Below are positions 8,123 to 16,226 of a stretch of DNA of 64,000 nucleotides, piece after piece. The translations under genes were made by a program, and so were the position numbers. The stretch's first letter is position 1. Each line of letters starts with the position of its first letter. The notes under the pieces are model-generated. The model searched no databases, was not told the origin of the DNA, and worked only from the letters and a program-made list of their open reading frames with translations. The DNA comes from JAJRTA01 sp965603125 (GTDB lineage Bacteria > Zixibacteria > MSB-5A5 > GN15 > FEB-12): positions 223,403 to 287,402 of the forward strand of contig CBFDBU010000001.1 of NCBI GenBank assembly GCA_965603125.1, written 5' to 3'.

Positions 8123-8689
8123 TTATTCGCCTTTTCTCTCGTCTTGGGTTGTGGCCTTCACGGCTTTCTCGGTGTCGGCCGCGCCTGCGGTCTTGTCGGT
8201 CCCGGCCGCCGCAGTTTCCGGTCGCCTCTTTTTCGCTTCTGATATCGCCTTCTTTTTCGACTCTGCCCGCTCATCCTTCGAGGGCGAGGCTTTCTTCGAT
8301 CGCGCGGTGGCCTTCTTACCGGAGGACTCGGTTGTCTCCGTCGTCCGGCCTTCTATCTCAACCGTCAGATGGCAGAAACGTTTCCGATACCGGAAGACGC
8401 GACCCATCGACTGAAAGCGAATGCGCTTGGCGGTGGGGGCAGCGTCCACGACAATGTGCCTGATCATCAGGTCCTCGGGTCTCAGGTTGTCCGTACCTTC
8501 CCGGGACAGGGCGTTGGCGGCAGCCGACTTGACGGTCCTGGCTACGTGCTGAGCGGCGATCCGGGGCGAGAAATTCAACACCCCCAGCGCCTTCTGAACC
8601 GGCATCCCCTTGACCATGTCGGCCACCAGACGCATCTTTCTCGGCGGTATGCTTACGAACCGTAGTCTTGCGCTCGACAACACCAGCAT
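8123..8689 (-). CDS. rplV: 50S ribosomal protein L22 with charged C-terminal extension
   Basis: Exit-tunnel protein. Residues 1 to about 115 match L22, including the conserved loop region ending SMGRVFRYRKRFCHLTVEIE that lines the tunnel. The normal protein would end there; here about 70 further residues rich in Lys, Ala, Glu and Thr follow, giving 188 in total. Together with S3, two adjacent S10-operon products have long low-complexity tails. The ATG at 8689 directly follows rpsS by 9 nt. Confidence 0.95.
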   Translation of the reverse strand: MLVLSSARLRFVSIPPRKMRLVADMVKGMPVQKALGVLNFSPRIAAQHVARTVKSAAANALSREGTDNLRPEDLMIRHIVVDAAPTAKRIRFQSMGRVFRYRKRFCHLTVEIEGRTTETTESSGKKATARSKKASPSKDERAESKKKAISEAKKRRPETAAAGTDKTAGAADTEKAVKATTQDERKGE

Positions 8690-8698
8690 GCCTTAACC

Positions 8699-8989
8699 TT
8701 ACCCTTTCACCGCACTGCTGCGCTCAATCATTTTCCCGCCGTGGCCGCGATACGTCCGCGTAGGAGCAAACTCGCCAAACTTGTGGCCCACCATGTTCTC
8801 CGTGATATAGATGGGAACAAACTTGTTTCCGGTATGGACGGCAACGGTATGCCCCACGAATTCCGGGATGATGGTCGACCGGCGCGACCAGGTCTTGATG
8901 ACTTTCTTATCGCCGCTGTCATTAAGAGCATCGAGCTTCTTTCTCAGCTTGGCGTCAAGGAAAGGTCCCTTTTTCAACGAACGAGGCAT
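8699..8989 (-). CDS. rpsS: 30S ribosomal protein S19
   Basis: Head protein of the small subunit, 96 residues. The start MPRSLKKGPFLDAKL and the IPEFVGHTVAVHTGNKFVPIYI and MVGHKFGEFAPTRTYRGH segments are diagnostic. Confidence 0.97.
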   Translation of the reverse strand: MPRSLKKGPFLDAKLRKKLDALNDSGDKKVIKTWSRRSTIIPEFVGHTVAVHTGNKFVPIYITENMVGHKFGEFAPTRTYRGHGGKMIERSSAVKG

Positions 8990-9005
8990 CTACTCATCTC
9001 CGATT

Positions 9006-9836
9006 TCATTTCTTCGCGCGTCGGTCCTCAATAATGTGCTTCTTCGACTTGCGTTTGCTTCTCGTCTTGTACCCCTTGGTAGGTTTACCCCACGGAGTGC
9101 AGGGGTGCCGCCCACCGGAGCTTCTTCCTTCGCCGCCACCCATGGGATGGTCGACCGGGTTCATGGCCACGCCGCGTACCGACGGCCGCCGACCGCGCCA
9201 CCGCGACGCTCCGGCTTTACCCCAGGTGACGTTCTTGTGATCAATATTGCCGACCTGGCCGATGGTGGCATAGCAGACACCGGGCACCAGTCTGACCTCA
9301 CCGGATGGCATCCTCAGGGTCACTGTTTTGCCTTCCTTGGCAACGAGCTGGGCCATGGCACCGGCAGAACGACACAACTGGCCGCCTTTACCGGGACGCA
9401 ACTCGATATTGTGAACCAGCGTTCCGAGAATCATCTGCACCAGCGGAGTGGCGTTACCGACGCGGTTTTCCACACTCTCACCTGCGATGACGGTATCGTC
9501 AACCCTGAGATCGCCGGGGGCGATGATATATCGCTTCTCGCCGTCAACGTAGTGAAGGAGAGCGATTCGAGACGAGCGGTTCGGGTCGTACTCAATCGAC
9601 GCCACGCGGGCCGGGATGTTGTGCTTGTCGCGCCTGAAGTCGATCACGCGATAGCGACGTTTGTGACCGCCTCCGCGGCAGAAGGCTGTTATCCGACCCT
9701 TGTTGTTTCGCCCGCCACTCTTATGCAGAGGTCGCAGGAGGGATTTTTCGGGAGTCGAAGAGGTAATCTCGTCGAAGGCCGGGACCGTCCGAAACCGCTG
9801 CGACGGTGTTATCGGGCGAAATTTCTTAATTGCCAT
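9006..9836 (-). CDS. rplB: 50S ribosomal protein L2
   Basis: Large rRNA-binding protein close to the peptidyl-transferase centre, 276 residues. It has the GGGHKRRYRVIDFRRDK core and the C-terminal RGVAMNPVDHPMGGGEGRSSGG stretch containing the conserved histidine. Gene order rplW-rplB-rpsS is standard. Confidence 0.98.
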   Translation of the reverse strand: MAIKKFRPITPSQRFRTVPAFDEITSSTPEKSLLRPLHKSGGRNNKGRITAFCRGGGHKRRYRVIDFRRDKHNIPARVASIEYDPNRSSRIALLHYVDGEKRYIIAPGDLRVDDTVIAGESVENRVGNATPLVQMILGTLVHNIELRPGKGGQLCRSAGAMAQLVAKEGKTVTLRMPSGEVRLVPGVCYATIGQVGNIDHKNVTWGKAGASRWRGRRPSVRGVAMNPVDHPMGGGEGRSSGGRHPCTPWGKPTKGYKTRSKRKSKKHIIEDRRAKK

Positions 9837-9857
9837 GGTCGGTCACCAATTCTCATC

Positions 9858-10151
9858 CTAAATGTTGTCAAAAATCGATATGGACTGGCCGCTCTTGAGC
9901 CTGACAACGGCTTTCTTACGGGTCGGCCTCTTGCCTTCGTTGCGTCCCATGCGCCGCACCTTGCCGGCGACTATCATGGTCCGTACGGAGTCGACTTTCA
10001 CTTTGAAAGCGCTCTCCACGGCCTCCTTGATCTGGAACTTGTTGGCCTTCTTGTCCACTTCAAACACGAACTCATTATTCTTCTCACGCAGACTGGTGGT
10101 GCGTTCGGTGGCCACATGCCTTCTGATTATGTGGCGGAGATCAGATTTCAT
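9858..10151 (-). CDS. rplW: 50S ribosomal protein L23
   Basis: Exit-tunnel rim protein that docks SRP and trigger factor. The ATG at 10151 (MKSDLRHIIRRHVATER) overlaps the rplD stop as ATGA, a typical coupled start, and is preferred over an upstream in-frame start within rplD. The 97-residue product has the expected KANKFQIKEAVESAFKVKV core. Confidence 0.95.
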   Translation of the reverse strand: MKSDLRHIIRRHVATERTTSLREKNNEFVFEVDKKANKFQIKEAVESAFKVKVDSVRTMIVAGKVRRMGRNEGKRPTRKKAVVRLKSGQSISIFDNI

Positions 10152-10771
10152 CCGAACACCTCCTGCAACTTCTCCAACCCTGCCCTCGTGCACACGACGT
10201 AATCAGCGTTAAGGACGTCGTACCCGTTGGCAAGAGCGGCACGGCAGTATTTGACCCGCGGTACGTTGCGACAGGACAGAACCAGCTTCCGGTTGGGTGT
10301 CTCGTCAAGCAGGAGGCACTTCTTTCCCTCAAGATCCAGCCTTGTCATCATATCCACGAAGGCTCTGGTTTTCGTTGCTTCCAGCTCAATGCGGTCAAGG
10401 ACCATGATTCGTTCGGCCCGGGCCTTGTCCGAAAAGACCGACCGGATGGCGCGACGTTTCATCTTATGCGGTAGGTTGCTGCCGTAACTGCGCGGCTTCG
10501 GTCCGAAGACAATACCACCCCCACGCCATAGGGGTGAGCGAATGGTGCCCGCCCTGGCTCGGCCGGTGCCTTTCTGTCGCCACGGCTTGCGGCCGCCGCC
10601 CCTGACGTCGGTGCGACCTTTGGTGCTGGCATTGCCCTGCCGCTGCCGGGCCAGGTAGTTCACGATATACTGATGGACCAGGGCCTCATTGGGTTCGACC
10701 TCGAACAATTCCGGCTTCAACTCGACCGTCCCGACCTCTTCACCGTTCTGATTGTAGAGCTTCACGTTCAT
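10148..10771 (-). CDS. rplD: 50S ribosomal protein L4
   Basis: Exit-tunnel constriction protein; in E. coli it also represses the S10 operon. Start at 10771 (MNVKLYNQNGEEV) is chosen because L4 proteins begin with this strand; an in-frame GTG at 10795 would overlap rplC. The tunnel loop with KGRTDVRGGGRKPWRQKGTGRARAG is intact. Confidence 0.96.
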   Translation of the reverse strand: MNVKLYNQNGEEVGTVELKPELFEVEPNEALVHQYIVNYLARQRQGNASTKGRTDVRGGGRKPWRQKGTGRARAGTIRSPLWRGGGIVFGPKPRSYGSNLPHKMKRRAIRSVFSDKARAERIMVLDRIELEATKTRAFVDMMTRLDLEGKKCLLLDETPNRKLVLSCRNVPRVKYCRAALANGYDVLNADYVVCTRAGLEKLQEVFG

Positions 10772-10787
10772 CGTTTCATATCCGTCA

Positions 10788-11429
10788 TCAACCACGATTG
10801 GTGCTGCGTATCTTGACGAGTTTTCCCCGGAATCCCGGAACAGCGCCCTTCACCAGCATCAGGTTTTCGTTTTCAATAATGTCGACAATCTCCAGGTTCA
10901 GCGTCGTAACCTTCCGATTACCCATCCGTCCCGCCATGCGCACACCCTTGAACACTCGCGACGGGTATGACGACTGGCCGATAGACCCCGGCGCACGCAT
11001 GCGATCCGACTGACCGTGAGTCTTCTGGCCGCCGGAGAAATGATGTCGCTTCATACTGCCTGCGAAACCGAGACCTCGCGAGACACCGGTCAAGTCGACC
11101 CGCTCGCCGACTTTGAACATGTCAACCTTCAGAACCGAACCGACCTCCAGGCCTTCGATGTCGCAGCGAATCTCCCGGAGATACTGAGTCGGCCCCACCC
11201 TGGCTTCGGCAAACTGACCAGCCAGCGGCTTTGTGACCCGGTTCTTGTGTCGAACCCCAAAACCCACCTGGTAGCCGTCGTAGCCGTGCCTGGCGACCGT
11301 CTTGACGGCGATCACCGGACAGGGACCGGCTTCGATCACTGTTACGGGAACGGCTTCTCCCGCTTCCGTGAAGACGCGGGTCATACCGATTTTCCGCCCC
11401 AGTATCTCCTTGGCAGCAATCTGTCCCAT
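10788..11429 (-). CDS. rplC: 50S ribosomal protein L3
   Basis: Assembly-initiator protein of 213 residues. The glycine-rich extension containing HHFSGGQKTHGQSDRMRAPGSIG that approaches the peptidyl-transferase centre is present. The ATG overlaps the rpsJ stop by 1 nt (TGATG). Confidence 0.97.
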   Translation of the reverse strand: MGQIAAKEILGRKIGMTRVFTEAGEAVPVTVIEAGPCPVIAVKTVARHGYDGYQVGFGVRHKNRVTKPLAGQFAEARVGPTQYLREIRCDIEGLEVGSVLKVDMFKVGERVDLTGVSRGLGFAGSMKRHHFSGGQKTHGQSDRMRAPGSIGQSSYPSRVFKGVRMAGRMGNRKVTTLNLEIVDIIENENLMLVKGAVPGFRGKLVKIRSTNRG

Positions 11430-11737
11430 CAGGTCTTTATCTCCACGTCAACACCGGCGGGCAGATCAAGTTTCATCAGGGCGTCAACCGTTTGCGGCGT
11501 TGTGTCGTAGATGTCCATCAGCCGTTTGTGTATCCGCGTCTCAAACTGCTCCCGCGACTTTTTATCCACGTGCGGCGAGCGCAGCACCGTATACACCGTA
11601 CGCTTGGTCGGCAGCGGTACCGGGCCGACGATCCTGGCCCCGGTGCGCAGAACAGTACGAGCGATCTCCTTGGTAGATCTGTCCAGCGCATAATGGTCGT
11701 ACGCCTTGAGACGAATTCTGATTTTCTGCACGTCCAT
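11429..11737 (-). CDS. rpsJ: 30S ribosomal protein S10 (NusE)
   Basis: Small-subunit head protein that also joins NusB in antitermination complexes. The 102 residues start MDVQKIRIRLKAYDHYALD and include VGPVPLPTKRTVYTVLRSPHV. It follows tuf with an 18-nt gap, so the str and S10 clusters are fused with no visible promoter between them. Confidence 0.97.
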   Translation of the reverse strand: MDVQKIRIRLKAYDHYALDRSTKEIARTVLRTGARIVGPVPLPTKRTVYTVLRSPHVDKKSREQFETRIHKRLMDIYDTTPQTVDALMKLDLPAGVDVEIKT

Positions 11738-12993
11738 CGTAAACCTCTGCTTTCGCTATTCCGTGATGTCGGCGATGACACCGGCCCCGACCGTGCGGCC
11801 ACCCTCACGGATCGCAAAGCGAAGCTCCTTCTCCATCGCTATCGGCGTTATCAACTCTATGTCCATCGTCACGTTGTCGCCCGGCATCACCATCTCGATA
11901 CCCTCCGGCAAATGCGCCACCCCCGTCACGTCCGTCGTCCGAAAATAAAACTGCGGCCGATATCCAGTGAAAAACGGCGTGTGTCGACCTCCCTCCTCCT
12001 TCGTCAATATGTATACCTCCGCCAAAAACTTCGTGTGCGGCATCACCGACCCCGGGGCCGCCAAGACCATGCCCCGCTCAAGAGCGTCCTTGTCAACGCC
12101 GCGAAGAAGCAAACCCACGTTGTCACCGGCCTCCGCATAATCCAATATCTTGCGGAACATCTCCACCCCCGTCACAACCGTCTTGCGCGTCTCGCGAATA
12201 CCTATGATCTCTACGTTCTCACCCTGACGTATCTGACCACGCTCCACGCGACCCGTTCCCACCGTGCCACGTCCCGTGATCGAAAATACATCCTCCACCG
12301 GCATCAAAAAAGGCTTGTCCTTGTCACGCTTCGGCTCCGGGATGTACTCGTCCAAAGCCTCCAATACCTCGTGAACACTCTTGAACACCGGATCATCCAA
12401 AGGACGCGACGAATCCGCTCCCGCCGTCATCGCCTCCAAGGCCGAACCTCGTATCACCGGAATCTCATCCCCCGGAAATTGGTAGCTGCTCAGCAAATCC
12501 CGAACCTCAAGCTCCACCAAATCCAAAAGCTCCGGATCGTCCACCTGATCCACCTTATTCATGTAAACCACGATGTACGGTACGCCTACCTGACGCGCCA
12601 GCAATATGTGCTCCCGCGTCTGAGGCATCGGACCGTCCGCCGCCGATACCACCAATATCGCTCCGTCCATCTGGGCCGCACCCGTTATCATGTTCTTTAC
12701 ATAATCCGCGTGCCCGGGACAATCCACATGGGCATAATGACGCTTGTCCGACTCATACTCCACGTGCGCCGTCGCTATCGTTATCCCGCGCTCTCGCTCC
12801 TCAGGAGCATTGTCAATCGAATCAAACGACCGAACCTGAGTGCCCGTCTTGCGAGCAAGCACCATCGTCATCGCCGCCGTCAACGTCGTCTTCCCATGAT
12901 CAACGTGACCTATCGTCCCCACATTCACGTGCGGCTTCGTCCGCTCAAACTTCTCCTTGGCCATGCTCTCTGACTTCCTCCGTTATGTCTTCA
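11735..12993 (-). repeat. tuf conversion tract, copy A
   Basis: This 1,259-bp segment is nearly identical to 27718-28976. I see three mismatches, all at the 5' end of the gene (one silent change in codon 7-8 region and two in codon 2). Identity covers the whole tuf coding region, the intergenic bases downstream and the last 11 nt of fusA. Confidence 0.93.
11756..12964 (-). CDS. tuf: Elongation factor Tu, copy A (str operon)
   Basis: GTPase that delivers aminoacyl-tRNA to the ribosome. The 402-residue protein has the G1 motif GHVDHGKTT, G3 DCPGHADY and G4 NKVD, followed by the two beta-barrel domains. Located between fusA and rpsJ. The protein is identical to the second copy except residue 2 (Ala here, Val there). 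Codon choice differs from its neighbours: it uses many ACG, GGG, ATA and TTG codons, whereas fusA and rpsJ prefer ACC, GGC, ATC and CTG. Very long open frames on the opposite strand are a by-product of that bias. Confidence 0.98.
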   Translation of the reverse strand: MAKEKFERTKPHVNVGTIGHVDHGKTTLTAAMTMVLARKTGTQVRSFDSIDNAPEERERGITIATAHVEYESDKRHYAHVDCPGHADYVKNMITGAAQMDGAILVVSAADGPMPQTREHILLARQVGVPYIVVYMNKVDQVDDPELLDLVELEVRDLLSSYQFPGDEIPVIRGSALEAMTAGADSSRPLDDPVFKSVHEVLEALDEYIPEPKRDKDKPFLMPVEDVFSITGRGTVGTGRVERGQIRQGENVEIIGIRETRKTVVTGVEMFRKILDYAEAGDNVGLLLRGVDKDALERGMVLAAPGSVMPHTKFLAEVYILTKEEGGRHTPFFTGYRPQFYFRTTDVTGVAHLPEGIEMVMPGDNVTMDIELITPIAMEKELRFAIREGGRTVGAGVIADITE

Positions 12994-15064
12994 CCTGTTC
13001 AAATATCTTCTGTGTCACTTCCTCAGGAACCGGCAGATACTTGGAGAACTCCATCGAGAAAACCGCCCGTCCTTGAGACAGATTGCGTAGCGTATTAGCG
13101 TATCCGAACATCTCCGACAGAGGAACGGTAACGGCGATAACAGTACCCTCGCCGCGGGGAACCATTCCGTTTATCTTTCCCCGGCGCGTATTGAGATCAC
13201 CGACCACCGCGCCCAAGTACGCTTCAGGAACCACCACTTCCACATCCATAATCGGCTCCAGCAGCACCGGGCCGGCCTTCCTGGCGCCGTCCTGCAGAGC
13301 CATGTAACCGGCAATGCGAAAGGCGTTTTCGTGCGAGTCGACATCGTGATAGCTACCGTCGTACAACTCGCAGTGAATGCCGATCAGCGGGTAGCCCATG
13401 CGGACGCCACCGCTCATGGCCTCTCTGACGCCCTTCTCGACCGACGGAATATACTGTTTGGGGATGGCCCCGCCAATGATTTTGTTCTCAAATCGGAAAT
13501 CAGCGCCGTCCTGAGTGGGACGCAAACGGAGATTGACATGTCCGTATTGCCCCCTGCCGCCGGTCTGGCGCACAAACCTGCCCTCGCACTCCACTGCGGC
13601 CGTGATGGCCTCCTTGTAGGCCACCGACGGACGACCCACCGAAGCGGCAACCTTGAACTCGCGGATGAGGCGGTCGGTCAGGATATCAAGATGCAACTCC
13701 CCCATGCCGCTGATAATGGTCTGGCCGGTCTCCTGGTCATGTCTGACCTGGAAAGTGGGATCTTCTTCGGCCAGCCGGGACAGGGCATCCGACAGTTTGT
13801 CCTGGTCGGCCTGGGTCTTCGGCTCGATGGCTACGGAGACGACCGGCACCGGGAAAGTCATGCTCTTCAGAATCACGGGTTGCTTGGTGCTGCAAAGGGT
13901 GTCTCCGGTAGTAGTGTGGTGCAGACCAATGGCGGCGACGATATCACCGGCTTCGGCGGTCTTGATATCCTCCCGCTTGTTGGAATGCATGCGCAGCAAG
14001 CGGGCGATGCGTTCCTTCTTGCCGCATCTCGTGTTCAGCACATAAGAACCGGCCGCGATGGAGCCCGAATACACGCGGATATAGGTCAGTCTCCCCACAA
14101 ACGGGTCGGTCACTATCTTGTACGCCAGCGCCGCGGTCGGTTCGGTGGAATCGGGCCGCCGCACCACCACCTTGTTCGGACGCCCCGGCACATACCCCTT
14201 CACGGCCGGAAGATCCAGCGGCGAGGGCAGGAAATCCACGATAGCGTCCAGCAGTTTCTGAATGCCCTTATTCTTGAACGACGAGCCGCACAGCACGGGC
14301 ACCATATCGGACGCAATAGTAGCCTTTCGGACTGCCTGCATTACCCGGGCCGGATCCAGTTCCTGGTCACGGAGGAATTGTTCCAGGAGCTGGTCATCGT
14401 ATTCCGCCACCGCTTCAAGCAGCTTCTCACGGTACTCGTTGGCCACCAGTCGCATGTCGGAAGGCACCTCCAGGTCATCGAACGTAGTCCCCTGGGAGTC
14501 CTCGTGAAACACCCGGAACTTCATCTCCATCAGGTCGATGATACCACTGAACATCTCGCCTTCGCCGGCCGGAATGGCTATGGCCACGCACCTGGTGGCG
14601 AATCGTTTGTTCATGGCGTTGATCGTGTCGGCGAAACTGGCCCCGGTACGGTCCATCTTATTGATGTAGGCAATCCTCGGAACACCATACTTGTCAGCCT
14701 GCCTCCAGACCGTCTCCGACTGCGGCTCGACGCCGCCAACGGCGCAGAAGAGAGCCACCGCGCCGTCGAGAACGCGCAGCGACCGTTCAACCTCGACCGT
14801 GAAGTCAACGTGCCCGGGAGTATCGATGATATTAATAGTATGATCCCGCCAGAAACAGGTGGTCGCGGCGGAGGTTATAGTTATGCCGCGCTCCTTTTCC
14901 TGCTCCATCCAGTCCATCGTGGCCGAACCTTCATGCACCTCCCCCATCCGGTGCGTTTTTCCCGTATAGAACAGGATCCGCTCCGTGGTGGTGGTCTTGC
15001 CGGCATCGATGTGAGCCATAATACCGATATTTCTGACGTGGTCCAGTTTCATATCACTTAACAC
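12983..15064 (-). CDS. fusA: Elongation factor G
   Basis: Ribosomal translocase GTPase, 693 residues. G1 is AHIDAGKTTTTERIL, G3 DTPGHVDF and G4 NKMDR; the C-terminal domain IV/V segments (KINGMVPRGEG, FGYANTLRNLSQGRA) are present. The GTG start at 15064 has AGGGA 7 nt upstream; an in-frame ATG at 15052 is an alternative without a clear ribosome binding site. The 216-bp gap to rpsG holds a hairpin-forming stretch near 15219-15237 but no convincing promoter. Confidence 0.97.
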   Translation of the reverse strand: MLSDMKLDHVRNIGIMAHIDAGKTTTTERILFYTGKTHRMGEVHEGSATMDWMEQEKERGITITSAATTCFWRDHTINIIDTPGHVDFTVEVERSLRVLDGAVALFCAVGGVEPQSETVWRQADKYGVPRIAYINKMDRTGASFADTINAMNKRFATRCVAIAIPAGEGEMFSGIIDLMEMKFRVFHEDSQGTTFDDLEVPSDMRLVANEYREKLLEAVAEYDDQLLEQFLRDQELDPARVMQAVRKATIASDMVPVLCGSSFKNKGIQKLLDAIVDFLPSPLDLPAVKGYVPGRPNKVVVRRPDSTEPTAALAYKIVTDPFVGRLTYIRVYSGSIAAGSYVLNTRCGKKERIARLLRMHSNKREDIKTAEAGDIVAAIGLHHTTTGDTLCSTKQPVILKSMTFPVPVVSVAIEPKTQADQDKLSDALSRLAEEDPTFQVRHDQETGQTIISGMGELHLDILTDRLIREFKVAASVGRPSVAYKEAITAAVECEGRFVRQTGGRGQYGHVNLRLRPTQDGADFRFENKIIGGAIPKQYIPSVEKGVREAMSGGVRMGYPLIGIHCELYDGSYHDVDSHENAFRIAGYMALQDGARKAGPVLLEPIMDVEVVVPEAYLGAVVGDLNTRRGKINGMVPRGEGTVIAVTVPLSEMFGYANTLRNLSQGRAVFSMEFSKYLPVPEEVTQKIFEQVKT

Positions 15065-15280
15065 AAAAAAGTCCCTGTCTGATCACTCGCGCGAAAAACG
15101 CATGCGTTACACGCCTTGGGGTAGCGAAACGCCCGGTTATTCGATTCAGCAGGGATAGAACAACCAAGTCGACAACTTGCCGTGGTATCGCGGGTTTACG
15201 TCACCGTGATCCCTTTCGAGACTAAAGGGTTGTTATCCTGAGTCGCCTGCGTCCGCCAACCTGTTCAAGCGAAGACACAT

Positions 15281-15751
15281 CTACCATCTGAAGTGGGCAA
15301 AGGCCTTGTTGGCCTCGGCCATCTTGTGCGTATCCTCCTTCTTCTTGATCGATGCGCCTTCGTTGTTGGCTGCGGCCTGAATCTCCGCCGCCAGTTTCTC
15401 CGCCATGCTCTTACCGCTTCGAGCGGCCGAGTAGGCAATCATCCACCGGATCGCCAGCGCCGTCCTGCGGTTAGCCCGGACTTCCACCGGAACCTGGTAG
15501 GTGGCGCCGCCGACGCGCCTGGATTTCACTTCCAGAACCGGTTTGACGTTGTTGACCGCCTTGCGAAACATCTCCAGACCTTCCTGGCCGGTTTTCTTCT
15601 CGACAGTATCAATGGCATTATATATGATTCGCTCTGCCGTCGCCCGTTTGCCTCTTTTCATCAGACAGGAGACAAACTGAGTCACCAATTTGTCTCCGAA
15701 TCTGTAATCCGGCAGCGCCTGGCGCTTCACTATTCTGATCCGTCTCGACAT
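15281..15751 (-). CDS. rpsG: 30S ribosomal protein S7
   Basis: Head assembly protein and, in E. coli, str-operon repressor. The 156 residues start MSRRIRIVKRQALPDYRF and contain the rRNA-binding RVGGATYQVPVEVRANRR loop. Normal length for bacteria. Confidence 0.97.
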   Translation of the reverse strand: MSRRIRIVKRQALPDYRFGDKLVTQFVSCLMKRGKRATAERIIYNAIDTVEKKTGQEGLEMFRKAVNNVKPVLEVKSRRVGGATYQVPVEVRANRRTALAIRWMIAYSAARSGKSMAEKLAAEIQAAANNEGASIKKKEDTHKMAEANKAFAHFRW

Positions 15752-15767
15752 AGCTCTCTTCCGCTAC

Positions 15768-16142
<375 letters not shown>

Positions 16143-16197
16143 TACAACTCCTGATCATCCTTCAACCGGCCACGCCGGATTTCTCAAACAGACTTGC

Positions 16198-16226
16198 ATG
16201 CTATCCAATTATGCCCTTTCTGTCAA
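16198..16226 (-). promoter_or_regulatory. Predicted sigma70 promoter for rpsL-rpsG-fusA-tuf
   Basis: TTGACA at 16221-16226 and TAGCAT at 16198-16203 with 17-bp spacing. The -35 overlaps the rpoC stop codon, and the predicted start leaves a leader of about 50 nt before rpsL. Confidence 0.6.

Noticed and set aside
8811..10202. 463-codon plus-strand open frame opposite rpsS, rplB and rplW
   Set aside because: Spans three well-supported ribosomal genes on the other strand; composition is that of an antisense frame.
11492..12973. Very long plus-strand open frame opposite tuf and rpsJ (also repeated opposite tuf copy B)
   Set aside because: It is exactly antisense to tuf, is Arg/His/Leu-rich low-quality protein, has no ribosome binding site, and results from the codon bias of tuf.
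13331..15061. 576-codon plus-strand open frame opposite fusA
   Set aside because: Antisense shadow of a clear EF-G gene with no family resemblance or start signal.
15065..15280. Promoter in the rpsG-fusA gap
   Set aside because: A TTGTCG-like hexamer is present, but no matching -10 at proper spacing could be found.
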